Shown here piece after piece: positions 22,984 to 32,146 of a DNA stretch of 64,000 bases. The notes under the pieces were generated by a model. It had not been told where the DNA came from. It ran no database searches and saw only the letters and a program-made list of their open reading frames with translations. How positions within the stretch are numbered: the first letter of the stretch is position 1; each line of letters begins with the position of its first letter. Position numbers and translations under genes: made by a program. The DNA is from Lindgomyces ingoldianus (taxonomy: Eukaryota > Ascomycota > Dothideomycetes > Pleosporales > Lindgomycetaceae), in the NCBI RefSeq assembly GCF_010093535.1, contig NW_022985169.1, positions 1,320,879-1,384,878 on the forward strand, given 5' to 3'.

Positions 22984-23970
22984 TCAGCCGAACTGTACAT
23001 GATGCATACTCTGGCGCCCAGGTTGCCCCCGAAGCCATACTCGATTTTCCGTCTCCCACCTTCCACCCACACCCTTGTGATGCTTCTCATTGACATCGTT
23101 ATACCGATCACCCACCACAACCTGCAATCGTTTTAACCCCCTCTTCATCATTAGCGCCTCCACAAACGGCTTCCCCAGCGTCGCCCACGTCCAATTCGCA
23201 TCCGTCATATTACTAAACTTCCTAGAGCCCTGCCTCGTCGTTTCCCAGACCAAATGCATACTCCTCAACTGCGTCATATGACCCAGCAATTTATGAATCC
23301 CACACTTCAGCGTATTATCGAAGCACGAATCATTCTTCTTCAGCGCATTGAGTGAGGAATATTTCTTCATTTCATGAACCATTTGGTGGGCTTCGTTTAG
23401 ATCAATCGAACTCCGCGCAATCTGGCTCACGGAATGGCTAGATTGGGGTGCACTGGCGATCTCGCCGATCTCAATGTACAACGTACAGTGCCTGAGATTC
23501 GCGAGCAGCGCGTCTGGAGCATTCCAGAAGTTCGGGAAGGGTGCGGACGCTCGTGGTGTGTTGGATTGCGTGCGTGTGAAGTGGAGCAACATGGGTAACG
23601 CCTGGAAAGCATTGCTGGCGTAGATGCGTAGGAAGAAGCGCGTGCGTTCATAGAAGGCTTGCCGGTATTCAGATGAGATTTGTTTGGAGACAAGAAGGAG
23701 GGCGTGTTTGTGGAGGGTGGGTTTACGCTGGCCGGTGAAGGGGCTCGTGTAGCCATAGGTTAGCGGGATGCAGCTGAGGTCGAGGACATGGTTGAAGATT
23801 TCAAGACGGATTTCTGTTGGGAGGTTGCTAAGGGAAGCGGCGCTTGGATCGGAGGGTTTCATATAGTCTACATCCACAGGCGCGAACAATTGAGGGGCTT
23901 GCCTAGCACCTGGAGCTGGTGGACCGGGTGTTGGAGTGGTTTGAGTTCGGGAGGACTGGCAATGATACAT
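22984..23970 (-). CDS. F-box-like / fungal 2EXR-type protein
   Basis: Predicted protein of 328 residues with one weak domain: SNLPTEIRLEIFNHVLDLSC near residue 40, the short F-box-like motif that starts many fungal proteins of unknown role, followed by LLLVSKQISSEYRQAFYERT. Such proteins may be SCF-type adaptors or have no link to ubiquitin at all; the sequence does not decide. The rest has no recognisable repeats. The frame is open up to 24180, which would add 70 residues (first Met at 24180). I prefer the Met at 23970 because the upstream part looks like leader sequence and has a poor domain match. The gene is convergent with RKI1, with 327 bp between the stops. Confidence 0.7.
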   Translation of the reverse strand: MYHCQSSRTQTTPTPGPPAPGARQAPQLFAPVDVDYMKPSDPSAASLSNLPTEIRLEIFNHVLDLSCIPLTYGYTSPFTGQRKPTLHKHALLLVSKQISSEYRQAFYERTRFFLRIYASNAFQALPMLLHFTRTQSNTPRASAPFPNFWNAPDALLANLRHCTLYIEIGEIASAPQSSHSVSQIARSSIDLNEAHQMVHEMKKYSSLNALKKNDSCFDNTLKCGIHKLLGHMTQLRSMHLVWETTRQGSRKFSNMTDANWTWATLGKPFVEALMMKRGLKRLQVVVGDRYNDVNEKHHKGVGGRWETENRVWLRGQPGRQSMHHVQFG

Positions 23971-25120
23971 GGTGCCTAGACATGAAAGGTTTATCAGAAT
24001 TGGCAGTATAGACTGTGCAGAGGCGAGTATTGACGAACACACTTGTTGGGTTGAGTTTGGCGTGTTTTTGTTTCCAGACCGTGGTAAAGCTGAAGCCGGA
24101 CTGTTGGCTCTTAATATTCGAGGGTCCCGAGGTCGGAACAGATTCACGTCACATGCAGGGCAGCCTAGTTCCAAGCCCATCAGTCACTTCACAACAACGT
24201 ATTTGCCCTTGAATGGTAATTAACACCGGCGCGGAAGATTAGGCTCCAGAGTTTCGATGTGCGCAGACCAGGACGACTCATAACTTGCTCCCAACATCAA
24301 GAGTCTGGCGAGGGAAGGCGTTCAATAGTACGGGAATGCAAGTTAACTCATTAGAACTTACTAACACCAGGCAGAATAGTTAAGTATACTTTAGAGCATA
24401 CATATCAAGGACCCTGCCCCGACGTCCGTATTTATCAACGACTAGTTAAGTCTAAGACGTGCAAGTTCTCTGAGAGGCCACATTAGTTCGTACTATTGAC
24501 ATGTCTACCTCGAGAGTTGAATTTTCCGCTTATAGTATTGAAAAAACCTATTCCTGGCATTGAATTGACTATGAAAAGCGCTATTCTTCTTCTATGCCCC
24601 TTCCTCAGCAAGAAAAGGATCGGAACATTCCCCGCCTACAACCATGTATTCCACACATCGATAACAGGTAATACAACGGGCCCCCGCTCACAGCTACCAT
24701 GGGCCGGATATCCAAACCATCTATTCCTAGGCTTTAGGCTGGCCTCTATCATTGCAGAATATCAATATAGACTGTGGCCTATGTGGATGGATAGTGGAGA
24801 ATGCATATCAGGAAAGATCGCCTGAAGCAGATGAATGCCACCGAATGACAGTGGAACTTTTTCATTGACCATTCATAACCCAATACCTCCACCCTAACGA
24901 AATCTCAAAAACGCTATGAAAAAAACATGGTGTAAAAGAATCGAAAGTGTGCGTGTGCAATGCCGCACGTATTTTCCCCCCAGATGCAAAATGGGTCGTT
25001 TGCGAATGAGCAATGAAATGAAGGAGCTAGCATAGCTCGCGAATACTACATTCCCTTCCCCCCTTTGCTGTTCATGTAGATCGCAGAATAGAAACCTCTA
25101 ACACTCTTTCGCACACGCAT
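23971..25120. other. Intergenic region between F-box-like gene and AA9 LPMO gene
   Basis: Contains the upstream region of the F-box-like gene (or its extra N-terminal codons up to 24180) and the 3' flank of the LPMO gene. Sequence from 24240 to 24900 is moderately AT-rich. A plus-strand frame of 109 codons at 24496-24825 resembles no known protein. No RNA gene is seen. Confidence 0.4.
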
Positions 25121-26795
25121 CTAGTAGGCGTGCCCATGGCGTCTGGCATGCATGCTCCGCCTTCTCTTCTCGTACACGTCCATGGTTACGTATTCGATAT
25201 CCGTCTTGACGATCGTGGTGGTGATGGTTACACACTCGTATCCAGGAGGGCAGACCACTTTGGTAGGTTCTGGTGTGGCCTCAGAAGCCGGGGTGGAGAT
25301 AGGCTTTGGCTTCGGAGTCTCCGCGACAGTTGGGGCGGCGCTATAGTTGCCGACGTCGGTGGATGATGGTTCTTCTACGGGAGCTGCCGAGGTCTTTGGT
25401 GCGGCAGTAGCAGATGTGTAAACCGGGGGGCTGGTCTTGACTTCGGCGGCAGAGGTAGTTGGCGCCTCAGCAGCACTGGTCTTGGGCGGAGATCCTCCCG
25501 TGACTCCTGAGGTGGGCATGACGAGTCCAACATCGATGGTCTCGGCCTTGGGCGTAAGGTCCTTGCCTTTGTTTGGTGGGCCATTGAAATTTCCGGCGTT
25601 GCAAGCATCTTCGATACCCTTACACTTAGATTCCCAGATCTTGCAACCTGCGTTACCAGTCGGCGGTGAGGTGCTGTAGCAAGTGTTGCCTTGGTCCCAG
25701 CAATTCTGATTCGCTGCCCAGCATCCAGCCTCATCGGAGTAGGAGGGGACTTCCTTTCCGCACCAGTTGGCATTCTCACAGATGCAAGTATCTGGCTTCA
25801 AACCCTGGGTTTGGGTGGTTTGCGCCTTCACATTGGCACCAGCAGCAGTAGAGCTCGAGGAGAGCTTCGCGACGGCGGGACCAGGAATGGGATACTTGGA
25901 GTTATCGGCAGTGTAGATGTTCCAGCTAACGCTATCCTCCCCAGCCTTGACATATCCAGGAATGCTGACAGTTTCTTCGGGAACTAGATCTCCAGAGCTC
26001 TTAACAAAAATTTGAGCACAACCAGCATAGAACTAGGAAAATGCATCAGTAAATATCTAACCACTGAAGGAAAAGTCTACAATCTCACCTGTGGGTCCCC
26101 TTGGTTAGCGTTGTGGAGTGCCAGAATTTCAGGGCGTGCGAGATAGTACCCGCCCTTTAGACCAGAAGGAAGAACAATGGACATGAGGCCATTGTTGTCG
26201 ATCATCTTGTCGGTGCACCATTGCTTTGTGTCTGCGTTGTAACCATCATCCCAGATCTTAAACCAGCCATCACCGTGACCTAATCATGCAATTAGTACGA
26301 AGAACTGGGGTTAGGAAGAGAGGTAGAGGCATACCTGGATCGTCGACAGCAGAGTCAACTTTCTTTAGGTAGACGGCGCAAGGTCCGTAGTGACCACGAT
26401 CAAGGCGCTCCTTGCTGGGGTCATCAGGCCAGGATCGGAATTCGAAAGTCAACGTGGATCCATCGCTGACTGGCTGGACTCGTGAGACTCCAGTCTCGCC
26501 GTCGACATCTAGAAGATCAGTCAGTCCTTGGTCCAATGAACTCGATACATAGGTGTGAACATACTGCATGCCATGTCGTTGCTAGAGAGATCTTCAAGAG
26601 GGAATGATGCCTTTGCTGGGTCCTTCCTCATACGCATCGCAACACCATCACCCTGGAATGTTGTTAGCTTAGTTTTAGCATCAGCAGGATCGTCCGCACT
26701 TGAGCAACGCCATCAACGTAGAAGTCAGTCCAGACTGTGTGCGCCAAAGCTGCGGGCACGGTGGCCAAGGCTAGAAACAAGGATTGGGCCTTCAT
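25121..26795 (-). CDS. Secreted AA9 lytic polysaccharide monooxygenase with C-terminal Cys-rich module
   Basis: Copper enzyme of the AA9 (former GH61) family that cleaves cellulose or related glucans oxidatively outside the cell. It has 486 residues in five exons: 26795-26700, 26652-26565, 26508-26335, 26279-26089, 26032-25121. The signal peptide MKAQSLFLALATVPAALA is followed directly by HTVWTDFYVDG, so the mature N-terminal His is the first copper ligand of the histidine brace. GHYGPCAVYLKKV supplies the second His, and PQFYAGCAQI, formed by the last splice, the axial Tyr. HGDGWFKIWDDG is also conserved. After about 230 residues comes a Cys-rich module (CICENANWCGKEVPSYSDEA, CWAANQNCWDQGNTCY, CKIWESKCKGIEDAC) found on some fungal AA9 proteins. 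Next comes a Thr/Ala/Pro linker, then a conserved-looking tail with CPPGYECVTITTTIV. There is no CBM1. Substrate cannot be inferred. Confidence 0.93.
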
Positions 26796-28504
26796 GGTGA
26801 TGCTTTAAATCCTTTTGATTGATTGAAACTTCGCCGATAGTCGAAAGGAAGTGCAAAGGAACGGATCAAGTCGCTAGGACTCGTGGAGCAAGTTTATAAA
26901 AGAATGAATTGAGTCGACTTGCGACAAATGAGTGAGGAGGGTAGAACCCGGAAAGAAAGACAAAGGTTAGGTTGAAGGCACAGGAACCAGCTCAGAGGTG
27001 AGGAGAGATGGGAAGTGGAGGGGGAGTGTGAGGTTTTGATGTCCAGGCCTTAAAGACTGCGGAGTTCTGAGTCGATCCACCCCTGTGCGGCAAACATTGC
27101 TGCCAGGAACAGACCGCCATCTTGGAAATTGTTCCTTGAACCGATCTTGGGATGTGCGCGCCCGTCTGTCATTTTCTCTTTCGTTTTCCGTGCGGAGTCA
27201 GCCTTAAAGGCTCCCCAACCAATCAATGGAGCCCACAACTCGGGATTTTGAAACATGAAACATAAACGAGATCGCCAGGGCATCGTTGGCGACGAAGGGG
27301 CGTTAAACACAGACGCTTGTGGCGTAACCCCAAACAACCTAAATACAGGTGCGGGTCCTGCTCTGACCTTAATTTCTTTCCCCTCTTCTTGTGCTTCTTC
27401 CGCATACCGATTACTTGCAGATAATGATCAGAACCTGCTGTAGAACACCGGCAGGACAAGTATTCGAAGAGGCAAATGACATCCAGTCGTGCAAATCCCC
27501 ATTGGCATCATCCGCTCGATTACACGAATTTCTCACAGGAGAGGATCGCAATCAAGGACGGGGCTGACGCCGAGAATCTCTACCTGACTAGGCCCATCAC
27601 ATTTTTGATCTCCTCTCCCGGAGTCAAAGCATCCAATTTCGACTTTTCGGCCTTCTGCCAAGAGACTCCATCTCATCTGAGATCCCGTCTTGTCCGGCTC
27701 TTCCGAAAATGTCATTTCTGTGCCGCAGCAGGAAGGATGCGTTTGGTTCTGGAATTTGTCCATCACATCGAGAAAATTGAGAAGGGTACAGCTAGAAGCT
27801 CATTCTTCCCCACCCTGTGGCGTGCAGTTGCGGCGTCGGTGTTTCTCTATTGCTACACATGACAAGGAGGCCGCATGCCTCAGCGCTTCCCCCTTGCCTA
27901 GAGTTATCATTACCATTTGGCGAATTTTCAGTGCAACTTGGCGTTGAGGAATTAGGATGATCTAAAGGCAGAGAGGAGAACCCTTGCTCGCCATAGCCAA
28001 TGTCGCACATCAAAACTGAGTTCATGGATCCCCCACCTGAGAACGTTGGCCCGTGCCTTTCAGCATCCCGGGAACTTTGAAAAGCTATGTCAACAAGCGC
28101 ACGTCGTATCTCCTCTCGATTATCTAGTTGCATCGACCTCGCATGTAATCGCATGCTGAATAACCTCCTCTAAATGCGCACTTACTGGCACCGAATTAGT
28201 GTCCTCGGATAGCTTGTCGTAGATTCCTACGTCTCAGTGGAGTGTTTAGCGAGAGGAGCCGCAAAGCTTCCCGACTCCAGGAAACAGAACGGAGGTTTCT
28301 AGTTCTGGCAACGATCGAGAAGAGCAAATCGTGCATCGAATGGCAAAGACAGGCCTCCCCTAACTTGACTAGAAGCCACAAATGGAGCATTCGAGTCATA
28401 TGCTATGCCTGGGACTCTGTTCACCGGAGTACAAGACTAGAAGGCTCACTAGTAGAGCCAACATGAAGGCCCGATGAACTCGATTCTATAAGTTACTTCG
28501 CTGC
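26796..28504. other. LPMO promoter and region of fragmentary open frames
   Basis: The left part is the promoter of the minus-strand LPMO gene. To its right are several short open frames on both strands (plus 27476-27862; minus 27792-28154 and 28196-28399) with no recognisable domain. On the minus strand two further stop-bounded pieces, around 28160-28230 and 28290-28430, have protein-like composition but no common frame. This may be a decayed or heavily spliced gene beside the STAND-N gene. I could not build a convincing model. Confidence 0.35.
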
Positions 28505-31415
28505 TCACCCATAGGAGAATTTTTCTCCCTGTTGTTCAATATATGGCGGTGGTGGCAGTTTCGTGTCCTGGGAGCCTGATCCAAATTTTGCCTGTAACTC
28601 CTTCATCCTCTCGTCATTCTCAGCTTTCTCTAGCATTGCTTTGACAATGTCTCGGAATCCTTCTGTTCCTCTCTGGATTTGGATGCTCAGGAAATTATCT
28701 GCTTGCGTCGGTGTTCCTCTTGTTGCCAGCATAACTTCCGTTATTTTCAATCCCCACATACTCTTAAATGGGAGCTTTCTGAACTTAATTGCGATTCCCT
28801 CAAAGAAAACTAGGCTGTCCCTCCGCTGATTTAGGCGACACATGAGCATCGTTGACTCTTCTTTGTACTCGACACCCATCTCTTTTAGTCCGGTTTCAAC
28901 GGCTTGAACCAGCCACTTGATGTTTCTCTTGGTGATATAATGAAGGTCTTTTGAATGCATTAGCCCCACAGATGGTAATTCATCATACGCAAAGCCCGTG
29001 TTACCGATAAAACTATTCATCGGGGCAGTCATGCTCCGATGTAAATTGATTGCGTCGACAGGCGAGAAAGTAGCATCCCACTGCAATGGCCATGAGTTCA
29101 AGGATATCAGAGGCTGCACCAGGAACCCTTCGGCTATCTTCCATTCTGCACGAGGCCTGTAGGATCTCGGATTTGTCACCATCCGATTTCCTTCAGCTAA
29201 GCCGTGAATTTGTCCAGATGTCGCCGAGATTTGCTTCAGACGCTCGAGTGTAGATGTGATAAGCTTGGATTTCTCAACCGTATGGGTGTTCATGAAAATA
29301 TCTGACGCATCCGTGTTGAACCGTGAGAAAGAATTTGCCAACATCCGGAGACCCTGGATTCGGTAGTCAAGGAGCCGCAACTCGTCATATACACGGCGAG
29401 TTATGTCTCGTGCTATGCCATACCGGCCGATCAAGCCATCCAGGCACACTGACCAGGCTAGTGCCGTATTATGTGGCTCATTCAAGTGCAAGCAAACGTC
29501 ACCTAGCCAACGAGCTGCGGCTATATCACCATCGTCGATGTTTGCGCCACTCAAGTAGATCCCGTTGAACGCACTTTCGAAAAGTCGCTTAGACTTGATG
29601 AATTTCCCTGAATATGAAGCGCACACCCCGAGTAGATGCCTCAGTACTCGCCGGTCAGGTTGAACAACGTGACCAAGGATGTTGATAGTGACTCCCCGCT
29701 CTACCGCGGCGAGTTGATTCTCGAGTTCTTTCTCGGCCGTAATAAAGTCTCGGGCATTCCAAGCAGCGACAATTCGCTGTGCGGTCCAAATGAGGTTCCC
29801 ATCTACTGTTGACTCGGCCTGGTTATACGCAGGAGGGGGTTGGGCAGGAGGGGGTACGACAGGAGGTGGTTGGGAAGGGGGTGATTGACGAGATGGTAGG
29901 ATGGCAGAAGATGGCGTGGTAGAAGGTGGCATAGTGGAAGGTGACACAGTGGAAGTTTGCATAGTGGAAGGTGGCATAGTGAAAGATGGCATAGTGAAAG
30001 ATGGCATAGTGGAAGATGGCATAGTAGAAGGTGGCATGACATAAGATGGCATGGCAGAAGGCGGTGGAATCGGCAGTGTCGTCGATGATGGAATACGAGG
30101 AACTGGTGCAACTTGGGCTTGGTGCACAGTGAGTGGAGCCGGAGGATTGACTGGCACTGATACAATACTGGGCTTGGAAGCTACAGGACATGGATCCTGA
30201 GAGTGCCCACTGCCTGCAGGGGCGTGGCCGTGTGGCGATTGATGTATGATTGGAGGGGTTGCTGGGCGTTGATTGACGGTTGAGCTTGAAGATTGGGTAC
30301 CAGATGATATTTGGGATGTTGACTGATCCATTGGACATGCCTCGGAGAAAATAATAACCCCTTGAGTAGTAGGTGGGGTGCTTGGATAACTAGTTTTGAG
30401 TGGACTAGGAGTTAAAGATGTCATCCTCTCAACAGGCTCTGTCGAAGTAGGAGATATTGCTGGCAAGGGAATGGACTGTTGTGAGAGCGAATTCGGAACG
30501 GGTTTCCTCCTCGGAATTGCCGGTGGAAATCGTGGTGTCTCCCAACTGGGCATTCTTCTCGCCGTAGGATTCGTTGGTATTGGAAGAGCATTCCCAAGAT
30601 CGGCGGACAAGGTTGCAAGGCTTTCCACGGGCTCCAGAGGCGAACTTGGTTGTACTTGTTCTTCCATCAGCCTTCCTTCGTTAACCGCCCGCACAAACCA
30701 ATCTATTATGAAGTCTCGATAATCAATAGCATCTTGCGGGGAAATTCCGACATCTTCTAGATCGCGAATGATCTGCGGCCACGCGGCATCTTCGTCTTCT
30801 TCATCTTCACCGTCCGCTTCTCCAGATACAATCCTTCTCACTGAAGTTATGCTTTCCTCCCTATGGCCTCCTTTATAATCATTCTCTAGCCTCCCCAGAG
30901 CTTCAAGGATGAGGACTTGATTGTCGTGTATCAACGAGTTATAAAAACCGTTGAGCATGACAACATTTGCAGTAAGCTTTTGGCGAAGGCTCTTAGTCTT
31001 GTCAGGATCATATTTAACTCGGTCAAACGCTCGTTTCGTCCTCGTGTCCAGAGAATTGTAATGATTCAGTATCTTGTCAAGCTCCTGAAGTACCTCCACA
31101 CAGGATTCATACGCGTCGAATAGCTGGGGTGTCTTGCTTTCCGGAATGCTGTTACTCTCGACTTTATCGGCTATGTCTTGGAGGATATTCGTGAGGTTCC
31201 GCGCCTCGCTAGCCAGGGACTTATATTCCCCAGGGCAGTCGCGACCTTGGAGAAGATTAGCTCGAACGATGCAGTCGCAGCGTGGCAACGTACAATTCTT
31301 ATACACTCTATATTAGAGTCAGTATTTGATTCTATCACATGAGCGTGGAACCATCTCACCTAGTCGCGACCTCACACACTCGGATGAAGTCGCCAATGGA
31401 CACTCCGAAAGACAT
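28505..31415 (-). CDS. Protein with fungal STAND-type N-terminal domain, no NACHT/NB-ARC seen
   Basis: Predicted 936 residues in three exons: 31415-31360, 31307-31294 (14 nt) and 31245-28505. Joining them gives MSFGVSIGDFIRVCEVAT, then RVYKNCRDCPGEYKSLASEA. This matches the start of the alpha-helical N-terminal domain carried by many fungal STAND/NLR proteins, which is thought to act as an effector or oligomerisation module. Reading through the second intron would insert 16 residues in the same frame but break that match, and the intron has a perfect GTACGT donor and a GCTAAT branch. The helical domain runs to about residue 220. It is followed by a Pro/Ser/Thr-rich region with pentapeptide repeats (about residues 415-470), then a globular region of about 430 residues that I do not recognise. 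No Walker A, WD40, ankyrin or TPR is visible. The tail is PPPPYIEQQGEKFSYG. It is divergent from a HET-domain gene. Function in non-self recognition is inference. Confidence 0.78.
29895..30060. repeat. 15-bp minisatellite coding for Pro-Ser-Thr-Met pentapeptides
   Basis: About eleven imperfect tandem copies of a 15-bp unit (plus strand approximately GGCATAGTGGAAGAT) lie inside the STAND-N gene and encode units such as MPSFT and MPPST on the minus strand. The unit length is a multiple of three, so array length can vary without loss of frame. Copies near the centre (29970-30030) are almost identical, which suggests recent expansion or gene conversion. Confidence 0.88.
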
Positions 31416-32146
31416 TGTGAGTGAAGCTCAAGCTCGATCCTTGAGCTTGAGGTACAAAGAGACAGGCGGTGTCAACAACACAGAGATCGAAAGCATACCC
31501 TGTGCTCGTAGGTTAATGTCGCAATCCATGGACCAGATTGTTGACAGAGGGTTGGCAAACGCCCTCCAGAGGCTGCGCCATGACATCGACTTTTGGCCCC
31601 CGGTTTCCGGTGGCTGTGCCGCCGTGGCGTCAAGAGTGCAACATACATTCATCCTGCACCAACCCTCCGACTTGCCATGAGCTGGATAACGTAGATAATG
31701 GCGGATATCGTTTAATAGAATAAAAAGGCAGTGATAAATTTATGAGATAAGATTGGTACTACGAACCGCGGTTTCCCTTCAGGAATGGCGCTAAGCCCAA
31801 TCCAGATCAAAGATCTCAGGCTTCACAACCTCTCTGAAAGCCTAGTCTCAACCATACCCCGTACCCAAGATACCCCAAGCTAAGAGACCAAGCCTCAAAA
31901 ATACTCGAGAGGATCGTCCCAACTGGACAAAGCTAACACAAAAAGTACCTCACTCAGCCAGAGCAGCCACGCATCTAACCCCAGCCTGATACGATCCATG
32001 CATGAAGGCACTGCCTCAGGCTACTAAGCCATGAACGCTTGTTAAAGCCAACCAGCCTCAAATTATTCTGAAGATCCTTTGAACGATTTGTTATCTACGT
32101 CCACGCAAGCCTTCACGTTAAAGCCTCTTCTGCATCGTTCCTCACC
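31416..32146. promoter_or_regulatory. Divergent promoter region, STAND-N gene / HET gene
   Basis: The 731 bp between the start codons of the two divergent genes hold both promoters. Short antisense frames occur (31339-31680), but nothing indicates a third gene. No known operator was recognised. Confidence 0.5.

Noticed and set aside
28480..28510. Continuation of the STAND-N gene past 28505 through a GTGAGC donor
   Set aside because: No downstream acceptor gave a long or protein-like frame in phase, so the stop was kept.
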